In this document: piece after piece, positions 1-8,456 of the stretch
Numbering within the stretch: the first letter of the stretch is position 1
How the letters are laid out: each line of letters begins with the position of its first letter
Source: Fluviicoccus keumensis
GTDB taxonomy: Bacteria > Pseudomonadota > Gammaproteobacteria > Pseudomonadales > Moraxellaceae
Assembly (NCBI RefSeq): GCF_004217445.1
Contig: NZ_SHKX01000010.1
Coordinates: forward strand, 124,001 to 188,000
Direction of reading: 5' to 3'
DNA: 64,000 bases
Position numbers and translations under genes: made by a program
Notes under the pieces: model-generated
What the model was told of the DNA's origin: nothing
The model's database searches: none
Seen by the model: only the letters and a program-made list of their open reading frames with translations

Positions 1-1203
1 TATTCCTTCTCCGGCGGGCTGTGCAAGGCCAATCGCGGACTGATGGAATTCGTGGAAATGTTCAAGGCGCCGATCAAGGTGCTGCACCCGCTGCTGACCG
101 CGACGCAGGAAGGCAACTACAACGGCACCGAGGCCATCGGCCCGATTCCCTTTGACGGCGTGGTGCTGGCGCACTCCAACGAGTCGGAGTGGCTGAACTT
201 CCGCAACAACAAGAACAACGAAGCCTTCATCGACCGGATCTTCATCGTCAAGGTGCCTTACTGCCTGCGCGTCACCGAGGAAATCCAGATCTATCAGAAG
301 CTGCTGGACAATTCCTCGCTGCGCGAAAGCCCCTGCGCGCCGGACACGCTGAAGATGCTGGCGCAGTTCACCGTGCTGTCCCGGCTGAAGGAGCCGGAAA
401 ACTCCAGCCTGTTCTCGAAGATGCGCATCTATGACGGCGAGAACCTGAAGGATACTGATCCGCGCGCCAAGTCCTATCAGGAATACCGTGATGCTGCCGG
501 GGTGGACGAAGGCATGAACGGCCTGTCGACGCGCTTCGCCTTCAAGATCCTGTCGAAGGTGTTCAACTACGATATCAGCGAGATCGCCGCCAATCCCGTG
601 CATTTGCTGCACGTTCTGGAAATGCAGATCGAGCAGGAGCAATTTGCCAACGACACCGCCGCCCGCTACCTGCGCTTCCTGAAGGAATACATGGCGCCAC
701 GCTATGTCGAATTCATCGGCAAGGAAATCCAGACCGCGTACCTGGAATCGTATTCCGAATACGGCCAGAACATCTTCGACCGCTACGTCCAGTACGCCGA
801 CTTCTGGATCCAGGACCAGGAATTCCGCGACCCGGATACCGGCGAAATCTTCAACCGTCAGGCCTTGAACGAGGAACTGGAGAAGATCGAGAAGCCAGCG
901 GGCATTTCCAACCCGAAGGATTTCCGCAACGAGGTGGTCAACTTCGTGCTGCGCGCCCGCGCCAACAACAACGGCAAGAACCCGACCTGGATGTCCTACG
1001 AGAAGCTGCGCACGGTGATCGAGAAGAAGATGTTCTCCAACACCGAGGACCTGCTGCCGGTGATTTCCTTCAATCCGAAGGCGTCGAAAGCCGACCAGCA
1101 GAAGCACCAGGACTTCGTGCGGCGCATGACCGACCGCGGCTATACCGAGAAGCAGGTGCGCTTGCTGTGCGAATGGTACCTGCGCTTCCGTAAAGCCCAG
1201 TAA
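1..1203 (+). CDS. prkA: PrkA-family serine protein kinase, C-terminal part (5' end outside window)
   Basis: The open frame runs in from base 1 without a start, so this is the C-terminal 400 residues of a protein normally about 640 long; the missing part would hold most of the AAA+ ATPase domain. Visible signatures are the conserved HSNESEW stretch (about residue 56 of the visible part) followed by the PrkA C-terminal region with many aromatic and charged residues. PrkA (YeaG in E. coli) is a cytoplasmic Ser/Thr kinase or AAA+ protein linked to starvation and stress. It lies 18 bases before yeaH and then spoVR, the same order as in many proteobacteria, so the three are very likely co-transcribed. 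The ATG at 43 is internal and is not the start. Confidence 0.95.
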   Translation, partial: YSFSGGLCKANRGLMEFVEMFKAPIKVLHPLLTATQEGNYNGTEAIGPIPFDGVVLAHSNESEWLNFRNNKNNEAFIDRIFIVKVPYCLRVTEEIQIYQKLLDNSSLRESPCAPDTLKMLAQFTVLSRLKEPENSSLFSKMRIYDGENLKDTDPRAKSYQEYRDAAGVDEGMNGLSTRFAFKILSKVFNYDISEIAANPVHLLHVLEMQIEQEQFANDTAARYLRFLKEYMAPRYVEFIGKEIQTAYLESYSEYGQNIFDRYVQYADFWIQDQEFRDPDTGEIFNRQALNEELEKIEKPAGISNPKDFRNEVVNFVLRARANNNGKNPTWMSYEKLRTVIEKKMFSNTEDLLPVISFNPKASKADQQKHQDFVRRMTDRGYTEKQVRLLCEWYLRFRKAQ

Positions 1204-1221
1204 TCCGGTTCCGGAGGTGGC

Positions 1222-2496
1222 ATGAGCTACATCATCGACCGTCGCCTGAACGGCCGGCACAAGAGCATGGTCAACCGCCAGCGCTTCCTGGACCGCTACA
1301 AGGCGCAGATCCGCGAGTCGGTGTCGGAGGCGGCGGGCAAGCGCAGCATTACCGACATGGATCGCGGCGAGTCCGTGACCCTGCCCACGCGCGACATTTC
1401 CGAGCCGGTATTCCATCACGGGCCGGGCGGCTCGCGTGAGATGGTGCATCCCGGCAACAAGGAGTTCGTGACCGGCGACAAGGTGCCGCGTCCGCAAGGC
1501 GGCGCGGGCGGTCAGGGCGGCGGCAAGGCGGGCAATTCCGGCGAAGGCGAGGATGACTTCAGCTTTACCCTGACGCAGGAGGAGTTCCTCAATTTCCTGT
1601 TTGAAGACCTGGCGCTGCCCAATCTGGTGAAGCGGCGGCTGGCCGGGGTGGAAACCTGGGAATGGCAAAGCGCGGGCATCGTCTCCGAAGGCAATCCGGC
1701 CAAGATCAACATCGTGCGCAGCCTGCGCGCCGCCACCTCGCGGCGCATCGCCCTGGGCGCGGGCAAGCGGCGGCAGATCGCTGAAGATGAGGCCGAACTG
1801 GCCGCCCTGCTGGAGATGGAGGCCTCGCCCGAACGCAACGAACGCATCCGCGAGCTGAAGGCCGAAATCAGCAAATTGAAGCTGCGGCTGGAAAAGATCC
1901 CGTTCATCGACACCTTCGACCTGCGCTACAACCACCACATCAAGGTGCCGAAGCCGACGGCGCAGGCAGTGATGTTCTGCATCATGGATGTGTCCGGCTC
2001 GATGAGCCAGGCCACCAAGGACATGGCGAAGCGCTTCTTCCTGCTGCTGTACCTGTTCCTGAAGCGCAATTACCGCAAGATCGAACTGGTGTTCATCCGC
2101 CATCACACCAGCGCCAAGGAGGTGGATGAACAGGAATTCTTCTATTCCCGCGAAACCGGCGGCACCATCGTCTCCAGCGCGCTGAAGCTGATGGACGAGA
2201 TCATTGCCGAGCGCTATTCGCCGGAACAATGGAACATCTATGCCGCGCAGGCCTCGGACGGCGACAACTGGAGCGACGACTCGCCGTTGTGCCAGGAAAT
2301 CCTGACGCAGCACATCATGCCGTCGCTGCAATATTTCGCGTATATCGAGATCACGCCGCGCCAGCACCAGGCGTTGTGGCAATCCTACGAGGAGGTGGAG
2401 GCCGCCTTCCCGCAGGCCTTCGCCATGCAGCAGATCATCGAGCCGAGCGACATCTATCCGGTGTTCCGGGAACTGTTTGCGAGGAAACCGACATGA
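1222..2496 (+). CDS. yeaH: YeaH/YhbH family protein (DUF444), VWA-like
   Basis: The product has 424 residues, the usual length for the DUF444 family that partners PrkA. A Gly-rich low-complexity stretch lies at about residues 92-110, a charged helical segment at about 190-225, and a VWA-like MIDAS motif DVSGSMS at about 255-261, with the C-terminal half resembling a von Willebrand A fold. The GGAGG at about 1214-1218 gives a good ribosome binding site for the ATG at 1222. The stop codon overlaps the next start (ATGA), implying translational coupling with spoVR. In E. coli YeaG and YeaH act together in the response to nitrogen starvation; the biochemical role of YeaH is unsettled. Identity is clear, function is known only at family level. 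Confidence 0.95.
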   Translation: MSYIIDRRLNGRHKSMVNRQRFLDRYKAQIRESVSEAAGKRSITDMDRGESVTLPTRDISEPVFHHGPGGSREMVHPGNKEFVTGDKVPRPQGGAGGQGGGKAGNSGEGEDDFSFTLTQEEFLNFLFEDLALPNLVKRRLAGVETWEWQSAGIVSEGNPAKINIVRSLRAATSRRIALGAGKRRQIAEDEAELAALLEMEASPERNERIRELKAEISKLKLRLEKIPFIDTFDLRYNHHIKVPKPTAQAVMFCIMDVSGSMSQATKDMAKRFFLLLYLFLKRNYRKIELVFIRHHTSAKEVDEQEFFYSRETGGTIVSSALKLMDEIIAERYSPEQWNIYAAQASDGDNWSDDSPLCQEILTQHIMPSLQYFAYIEITPRQHQALWQSYEEVEAAFPQAFAMQQIIEPSDIYPVFRELFARKPT

Positions 2497-4001
2497 GCAA
2501 GCCCATCTCCACGGGTTCGGAATGGTCCTTCCCGCTGATCGCCGAGTACGACGCCGCCATCAAGGCGATCGCCCACGGCGAGTTCGGGCTGGACACCTAT
2601 CCCAACCAGATCGAGGTGATCACCGCCGAGCAGATGATGGATGCCTATTCGTCCGTGGGCATGCCGATCGGCTACCACCACTGGTCCTTCGGCAAGCATT
2701 TCGTCAATACCGAGAACGCCTACCAGCGCGGGCAGATGGGGCTGGCCTACGAGATTGTCATCAACTCCGACCCGTGCATCGCCTACCTGATGGAAGAGAA
2801 CACCATGACCATGCAGGCGCTGGTGATCGCGCACGCCTGCTACGGCCACAACTCCTTCTTCAAGGGCAACTACCTGTTCCGGACGTGGACGGATGCGGGC
2901 AGCATCATTGACTACCTGGTGTTCGCGCGGAACTACATCCGCAAGTGCGAAGAGCGCCACGGCGTGCGCGAGGTGGAACTGCTGCTGGACTCCTGCCACG
3001 CGCTGATGAATTACGGCGTCGACCGCTACAAGCGTCCCTACCCCATTTCCGCCGACGAGGAGCGACTGCGGCAGGAAGAACGCGAGCAGGCCTTGCAGGC
3101 GCAGGTCAACGACCTGTGGCGCACCATTCCGCAAAAGCACAAGCACCACACCCACGAACGCGAACGCTTTCCGGCGGAGCCGCAGGAAAACCTGCTCTAT
3201 TTCTTCGAGAAGAACGCGCCGTTGCTGGAGCCCTGGCAACGCGAGATCGTGCGCATCGTCCGCAAGGTGGCGCAGTATTTCTACCCGCAACGGCAGACGC
3301 AGGTGATGAACGAAGGCTGGGCGACCTTCTGGCACTACACCCTGCTGAACCGGCTCTATGACAAGGGACTCGTCACCGACGGATTCATGCTGGAGTTTCT
3401 GCAGTCGCATACCGCCGTGGTGTTCCAGCCGCCGTTTGACGCGCCCTATTACCGGGGCATCAATCCCTATGCACTGGGCTTCGCCATGTTTCAGGACATC
3501 AAGCGCATCTGCGAGCAGCCGACCGACGAAGACCGGCTATGGTTTCCCGACTTCGCGGGCGGCGACTGGCTGAAAACCGTGAAATTCGCGATGCAGAACT
3601 TCAAGGACGAAAGCTTCGTGCAGCAGTTCCTCAGCCCGAAGGTCATGCGCGACTTCCACCTGTTTGATGTGGTGGATGACGAACACCGCGACCATCTGGA
3701 AATCGGCGCCATCCACGACGACGGCGGTTTCCGGCGGCTGCGGCAAGCGCTGTCGAACCAGTACAACCTGAGCATGAACGAACCGAACATCCAGGTGTGG
3801 AACGTCAACCTGCGCGGCGACCGCGCGCTGACGCTGCGTCACCAGCGTCACCAGAACCGTCCCTTGGCCGACAGCGCCGCCGAAGTAGTGCGGCACCTGC
3901 ACCGGCTGTGGAAATTCGACGTGCACCTGGAAAGCTGGAACGACCAGACGCGGGTGGAAACCCTGTCCTGCACGGCGGACGGTCTGCGCATCACCAACTG
4001 A
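2493..4001 (+). CDS. ycgB: SpoVR family protein (YcgB-like)
   Basis: The product has 502 residues, typical for the SpoVR family (E. coli YcgB is about 510). The ATG at 2493 overlaps the yeaH stop by four bases, which fixes the start; the open frame extends upstream only as a shadow inside yeaH. Conserved features seen are the N-terminal GSEWSF stretch, the HACYGHNSFFKGNY segment near residue 115, and the MNEGWATFWHY motif near residue 270, rich in His, Glu and Trp as in the family. SpoVR was named for a role in spore cortex formation in Bacillus, but in non-sporulating proteobacteria it travels with prkA-yeaH and its function is unknown. It is the last gene of the trio: 121 bases without a gene follow. 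Confidence 0.95.
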   Translation: MSKPISTGSEWSFPLIAEYDAAIKAIAHGEFGLDTYPNQIEVITAEQMMDAYSSVGMPIGYHHWSFGKHFVNTENAYQRGQMGLAYEIVINSDPCIAYLMEENTMTMQALVIAHACYGHNSFFKGNYLFRTWTDAGSIIDYLVFARNYIRKCEERHGVREVELLLDSCHALMNYGVDRYKRPYPISADEERLRQEEREQALQAQVNDLWRTIPQKHKHHTHERERFPAEPQENLLYFFEKNAPLLEPWQREIVRIVRKVAQYFYPQRQTQVMNEGWATFWHYTLLNRLYDKGLVTDGFMLEFLQSHTAVVFQPPFDAPYYRGINPYALGFAMFQDIKRICEQPTDEDRLWFPDFAGGDWLKTVKFAMQNFKDESFVQQFLSPKVMRDFHLFDVVDDEHRDHLEIGAIHDDGGFRRLRQALSNQYNLSMNEPNIQVWNVNLRGDRALTLRHQRHQNRPLADSAAEVVRHLHRLWKFDVHLESWNDQTRVETLSCTADGLRITN

Positions 4002-4122
4002 GCGCTGCGGACCGAAAAAAGCGGCCGACGCCCTTGCGGTTTGGCCCGATCGAACCATACTTTTTCAAGGAAAGCGCCGCGGGGCGTATTTCGCTCCATC
4101 TTCATTTCTGAGGGAACAGAAC

Positions 4123-4485
4123 ATGAAAACCCAAGCCACCCTGCATTGCTACGGCTTCAGCGACCATGAACGCACCATTATCAAGTCCCTGCTGCAAACC
4201 TTCGGTGAACTGCCGAACACGCAATGGCGCTACGGCGAACATGAATCCGCCGATGTGGTGCTGATTGACTGTGACAATCCCCAGGCCGTGCAGGACCTGG
4301 CCGACGGCATGCTGAACACACGCTTCCTGGTCGCCTGTTCGTCCCGGCAGTATCGCTGTCCCGGCGCGCGCGACCTGCTGCGCAAGCCGCTGCGCCCGCG
4401 CGAACTGGTCACCCTGCTGACTTCGCTGGACGACGCTCCCGGAACCCGGCCGAACAGCAGCGACGCTTACCCGCTACTGACATGA
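4123..4485 (+). CDS. Hypothetical protein, degenerate receiver-like, tandem paralogue 1
   Basis: This 120-residue cytoplasmic protein has no recognised function. Its opening (MKTQATLHCYGF) and body match those of the product at 4705 closely, so the two are tandem duplicates. The layout recalls a response-regulator receiver: a hydrophobic strand ending in VLIDCDN near residue 46, where a receiver has its phosphoacceptor Asp, and a late RKPLRP (about residue 87) like the conserved Lys-Pro. The usual acidic pair near the N terminus is not seen, so phosphorylation is doubtful and the receiver idea is inference. GAGGGA lies eight bases before the ATG at 4123. The C-terminal tail is short and unlike that of its paralogue. 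Confidence 0.75.
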   Translation: MKTQATLHCYGFSDHERTIIKSLLQTFGELPNTQWRYGEHESADVVLIDCDNPQAVQDLADGMLNTRFLVACSSRQYRCPGARDLLRKPLRPRELVTLLTSLDDAPGTRPNSSDAYPLLT

Positions 4486-4704
4486 CGCCGCGCCCTGCGC
4501 GGACATCAAATGTGTGATGGGGTTCAAATCCTTGCCCCGCAAGCTTTTCAGGCAAAATGCACCTCCGATCACAAAACCGGAAAATAGTCGCGGGTTTCGT
4601 GAAATGCTTCGCTAAACCCGGCTTGTCCGCTCCCGGCAAAAGCCCATACTGGCCTGAAGCGGAACTTATTAACCCGCCAGTGATGGCCCTTCCGGGGGAA
4701 AAAC

Positions 4705-5112
4705 ATGAAAACGCAAGCTACTCTGCATTGCCACGGATTCAACGACCGCGACCAGATTCTGGTCAAGTCGGTGCTGCTGGCCTTTGGCGACCTGGACAAC
4801 TCGATCTGGACATACGCCGACGGAACCTCCGCCGACCTGGTCCTGGTTGACTGCGACAACCTGCTGGCCGTGCGCGACGCGGCGCGCGGCTATCTGCACG
4901 GCAAGCACGTGATTGCCTGCTCCAGGGACGGCATCTCGTGTGACGGCGCAGGCTTCACGCTTCCCAAGCCCTTGCGGCCCAAGCATGTCATTGCCATGCT
5001 GCAACACATGGATCAATCGGGCGAGATGCCCCCCGCCATGGCGATCGCCGCCAATGACACCCCGGCCCTGCCCGCCGAGGAAGGCTTGATGATGTTTCCC
5101 TTCATGATCTGA
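4705..5112 (+). CDS. Hypothetical protein, degenerate receiver-like, tandem paralogue 2
   Basis: This 135-residue protein shares its start (MKTQATLHCHGF) and most of its length with the product at 4123. It keeps the same two landmarks, VLVDCDN near residue 49 and LPKPLRPKH near residue 93, again recalling the phosphoacceptor Asp and the Lys-Pro of receiver domains. The tail after residue 105 is Ala/Pro/Met-rich and ends in a hydrophobic MMFPFMI. It is preceded by 219 bases with no gene and followed at once by a strong terminator, so it may be transcribed from its own promoter. A possible hairpin with arms CGGGTTT (4591-4597) and AAACCCG (4614-4620) lies in the upstream gap. Function unknown. 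Confidence 0.75.
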   Translation: MKTQATLHCHGFNDRDQILVKSVLLAFGDLDNSIWTYADGTSADLVLVDCDNLLAVRDAARGYLHGKHVIACSRDGISCDGAGFTLPKPLRPKHVIAMLQHMDQSGEMPPAMAIAANDTPALPAEEGLMMFPFMI

Positions 5113-5120
5113 CCTTTACC

Positions 5121-5151
5121 GGCCCGGATCCCCCTCCGGGCCGTCTTTTTT
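5121..5151 (+). terminator. Rho-independent terminator
   Basis: A perfect eight-base stem (GGCCCGGA with TCCGGGCC) encloses a six-base loop and is followed by a T-rich run (GTCTTTTTT). It lies nine bases after the stop of the gene ending at 5112 and fits an intrinsic terminator for that gene. Confidence 0.9.
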
Positions 5152-5395
5152 CCGTCCTTCCCGTCCCGGACGTCCTGTCCTGCAAAGATATCCCGACTCT
5201 CTGACCGGTAGCATTGTCTAGTTGATTCACGACTGTTAATTATTTGGTAGACTTGACGCGATCAGACACCCCACGTGCGCGAAAAAGTAGAACAGCCCGA
5301 CAATCTGGAAGACGCTATCCGGATTTCGGTTAAAATGCAGCCATCGTCTGACCACTGATTATTAGTAAAACAACCGCTTTCAAGGATGCATCCCG

Positions 5396-8377
5396 ATGAA
5401 GACAGTCGCTGACCTGTTCGCCAACGACCATGTGGTGCTGGGGAAAGTCGCCCCGGTCGACAGGCATTTCGTGCATGTGGAGAAGATGCCGGCGGAAGAC
5501 GAGGAAACCGCCTGCACCTGGATCAAGAGCGTCGAACCCGGGCAACTGCAAAACGAATACTGGGTCGCCCGCGAAAAGAATCTGTTGCTGCTGCTGAAAA
5601 AGCTGCCGCAAGTGGTGCACCTGCGCAAGGACGACGATAACAGCGACAGCAGTTACCACACCGTCCGCACCCGCGATGCTGGCGTCACGCTGGATGCCTG
5701 GCTGAAAATGAAGCCGCAGCATATCGCCAGCGGACGCACGCTGGAGCATCCCTTCGCCCATGTCGGCGCCTTCCTGCGCCTGGCGCGCGGTCTGCTGACC
5801 GCCCTGAAGTCCATCCACCGCGAAGGCGTGATCCACGCGCATCTGGATGGCACGAACATCTGCCTGCCCTATGCGCCGTTCCCGTTCCGCTTCGATACCG
5901 GCATCCGTCCCGACTTCGCCAATGTCTGCCTGATTGATTTCATGTTCGCGGTCAGCAGCACCCTGCGCCTGTACCGCCCGATGGCCATCACCCCGCTGGC
6001 GCCGCCGTCCGCCCATTCCGCCCTGCTGCGGAACGCCCTGGAAACGGACGCCGCCCTGCAGCGCGCGGAAGCGATCCAGGAAATTGACTACAGTGTTGAC
6101 CTGTATGCCCTGGGCCATGTGCTGGAAGACATCTTCCAGCGCGGGCTGATCTATCCGGGCAACATGCAATCCCAGATGGAAATGACCATCTACAACCTGA
6201 TCCACGAACTGCTGGGTTACGATGACGGCATCCCCGAGGCGCTGGCGGAAAAGTACGGTTCCACCATGCCGCACGACATCTATATCAAGCGGATCGACAA
6301 CATGCTGACCCTGGATCCGCATGTGGATAACGATGACCATGACATGCTGCTGCTGGATCCCGCCCAGGTGCTGGATCCGGAAGCGCCGGAAGAGGAAACC
6401 TTACCCGTGGCGACACCCCACCAACCCGCCGATGAACCTGTTTCCGGCACCCTGCCCGCCGATCCACTGCTGGTGACCGCCAGCGCCGACACGCCTGAAA
6501 TGACCGCTCACGCTCCGGAAGCCGCCGCGAGCGGACTGCGATCCTATCTGGAAATCAGCAAATGGATGGTGGTGGGACTGCTGCTGCTGGTGCAGGGCAT
6601 GCATTTCCTGTATTCGGAAGGCGGCAAGATGGGCCTGGATGTGGTGCCCTCGCTGCTGCTGATGCTGGCCATCGCGGTCGGCGTGCTGGTGGTGGCGCTG
6701 GTCGCGGTGCCGCGCGACCAGCTGCTGAAATACGTGGAAGGCGACGATGATTTGCCCGGCGGCGGCTATGGTCAGGGAGGCTTTGCCCAGACCCCGCTGC
6801 GTGATGATGAATACATTACCGTCAACGCCTATGTCATCGTGGCCCTGCTGCTGACCGGCCAGATCTGCTCCGTCATCTACGAGCACGGCGAGAACATGAA
6901 GCTGGATGTGGTGCCGTCGATGCTGCTGGCGGTTCTGATCGGCGTCGGTTCCAGTGTCTTCAAGATCTGGTACGACAAGTTCATGGCCCCGAAGCCGCTG
7001 AACAGGATCGACGACGACATTGAAGAGACCGACGCTCCGGAACCGGAGGCTGTCGCCGCCGAAGTCATGGCGGAAAGCACCGGCATCGCCGCGGCGGCGA
7101 CCGTGGCCGAAGCCGCTTTCGCGGTTCAGGAAACCGCCGAAGCTCCGGCTGAAGATGCGCCGGTTGCAGCGGTTGCAGACATCGTGGAAGAAGCGGCTCC
7201 CGCTCCGGCCGCCATCGAAACCGCCCCGGAGGCCGACGTTGCCGCAGCGGCTCCTCAAGCCGGGCCGGCCCCGGTTGAAGCGCCTGCGGTTGTGGCTGAA
7301 GAAGTCGTGATCGCAGTGGCGGCCCCTGTTGTTGCGGTCGCCGCCGAAGCCGCTGTCATGAGCGAAACGGTTGCTTCCGCACCCGCCGCCGCTGCAGCGG
7401 AACTGCCGCTGGCCGCCCGCACTGTTCATGAGGAAGAGCCGGTCGCCGCCGCCCTGTCCGCGGATGGCACGGCCGCCGCGACTGACGGGCATCTGGAACT
7501 GGACAACCGGATTGTCATCGTCGTGGTGCTGTTGCTGTTGCTGCTGTTCTTCTATTTCTCGGTTCTGCATCACAGCGACAACACCAACACGTTGCCGGCA
7601 GCCGCACCGGCTCCGGCGCCGGAAGTTACCGAAGCCGCTCCCGCCGAGGAGCCGGGTCTGCCCGAAGCCGCCCCGGTGGAGCCGGAAGCCCCGACCAGCA
7701 TGCCCGCCGACACCACGGCGCTCGACTCCCTGCTGCAAAGCCACGCGCCCGTCACCGCCGCCCGTCCGGCCAAGGTGAAACCGGCCAAGACCGCCACAGC
7801 CCCGAAGGACGCGGCCACCGAAGCCGCCCCGGCTGAAACAGCGACCGCGCAGGCCGCCCCGGCTGAAGCGGCTCCCGCCCCGGCCGAAGCCGCGCCCGCC
7901 GCTGCTCCGGAAAAGCCCGCCGACAAACCGGCCGCCGCTGCCGTCGCGGAAGCGCCCGCCGCTCCGGCCAAGCCCTTGGGCAATCCGCTGGCGCAAGCGC
8001 AGAACATCATGGGCTGGTACTACTTCAAGGGCATCAACAATGTGCCGCAGGATTACACCGAAGCCCTGAAATGGTTCCACAAATCGGCCCAACTGGGCGA
8101 CCCCAGCGGCCAGTTCAATCTGGGCATGATGTACGCCAACGGCTACGGTATCGGCAAGAATCAGGCCGAAGCCGCGCGCTGGTTCAAGCTGTCCGCCGAC
8201 CAGGGCAAGGCCAACGCCCAGCTGAATCTGGGCATGATGTACCTTGCCGGACGCGGCGTCGCCCAGAATACCGAGGAAGGCATGCGCCTGCTGCGCCTGT
8301 CCGCCGGTCAGGGCGACAAGAACGCCCAGGCCTATCTGGACACCCTCGAAAAGAGCGGCAAGGCTCCGACCCCCTGA
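5396..8377 (+). CDS. Pseudokinase-like membrane protein with Sel1 repeats
   Basis: The product has 993 residues. Residues 1 to about 300 resemble a Ser/Thr protein kinase fold, but the catalytic loop reads IHAHLDGTNI, so the Asp of HRD is His and the following Lys is Asp; the Asn is kept, and the DFG position reads DFM. Phosphotransfer is therefore doubtful. Four membrane segments follow at about 386-406, 418-440, 476-493 and 506-525; they form two similar hairpin units, each with LDVVPS before its second helix. A long Ala/Pro/Glu-rich linker precedes a fifth membrane segment (about 703-722), then a second Ala/Pro-rich linker, and three Sel1-type repeats (about 863-985) with GMMYANGYGI and GMMYLAGRGV. 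AAGGA at 5382-5386 supports the ATG. Likely an envelope scaffold or signalling protein; partners unknown. Confidence 0.8.
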   Translation: MKTVADLFANDHVVLGKVAPVDRHFVHVEKMPAEDEETACTWIKSVEPGQLQNEYWVAREKNLLLLLKKLPQVVHLRKDDDNSDSSYHTVRTRDAGVTLDAWLKMKPQHIASGRTLEHPFAHVGAFLRLARGLLTALKSIHREGVIHAHLDGTNICLPYAPFPFRFDTGIRPDFANVCLIDFMFAVSSTLRLYRPMAITPLAPPSAHSALLRNALETDAALQRAEAIQEIDYSVDLYALGHVLEDIFQRGLIYPGNMQSQMEMTIYNLIHELLGYDDGIPEALAEKYGSTMPHDIYIKRIDNMLTLDPHVDNDDHDMLLLDPAQVLDPEAPEEETLPVATPHQPADEPVSGTLPADPLLVTASADTPEMTAHAPEAAASGLRSYLEISKWMVVGLLLLVQGMHFLYSEGGKMGLDVVPSLLLMLAIAVGVLVVALVAVPRDQLLKYVEGDDDLPGGGYGQGGFAQTPLRDDEYITVNAYVIVALLLTGQICSVIYEHGENMKLDVVPSMLLAVLIGVGSSVFKIWYDKFMAPKPLNRIDDDIEETDAPEPEAVAAEVMAESTGIAAAATVAEAAFAVQETAEAPAEDAPVAAVADIVEEAAPAPAAIETAPEADVAAAAPQAGPAPVEAPAVVAEEVVIAVAAPVVAVAAEAAVMSETVASAPAAAAAELPLAARTVHEEEPVAAALSADGTAAATDGHLELDNRIVIVVVLLLLLLFFYFSVLHHSDNTNTLPAAAPAPAPEVTEAAPAEEPGLPEAAPVEPEAPTSMPADTTALDSLLQSHAPVTAARPAKVKPAKTATAPKDAATEAAPAETATAQAAPAEAAPAPAEAAPAAAPEKPADKPAAAAVAEAPAAPAKPLGNPLAQAQNIMGWYYFKGINNVPQDYTEALKWFHKSAQLGDPSGQFNLGMMYANGYGIGKNQAEAARWFKLSADQGKANAQLNLGMMYLAGRGVAQNTEEGMRLLRLSAGQGDKNAQAYLDTLEKSGKAPTP

Positions 8378-8393
8378 GCCCCGCCGCCCTGGC

Positions 8394-8424
8394 AAAACTC
8401 CCGCCCCGCGCGGGAGTTTTTGTT
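8394..8424 (+). terminator. Rho-independent terminator
   Basis: An 11-base stem (AAAACTCCCGC with GCGGGAGTTTT) has a five-base loop and runs into TTTTTGTTT. It lies between the Sel1-repeat gene and gltS. The A-rich left arm means it could also stop transcription on the minus strand. Confidence 0.9.
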
Positions 8425-8456
8425 TGCGCCGCCACCTAGCCCCCCCCGGAGCCGCC

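Noticed and set aside
4521..4531. GGTTCAAATCC, which looks like a tRNA T-loop
   Set aside because: No matching T-stem, anticodon arm or acceptor stem surrounds it, and no CCA end follows; it is too short to support even a tRNA fragment.
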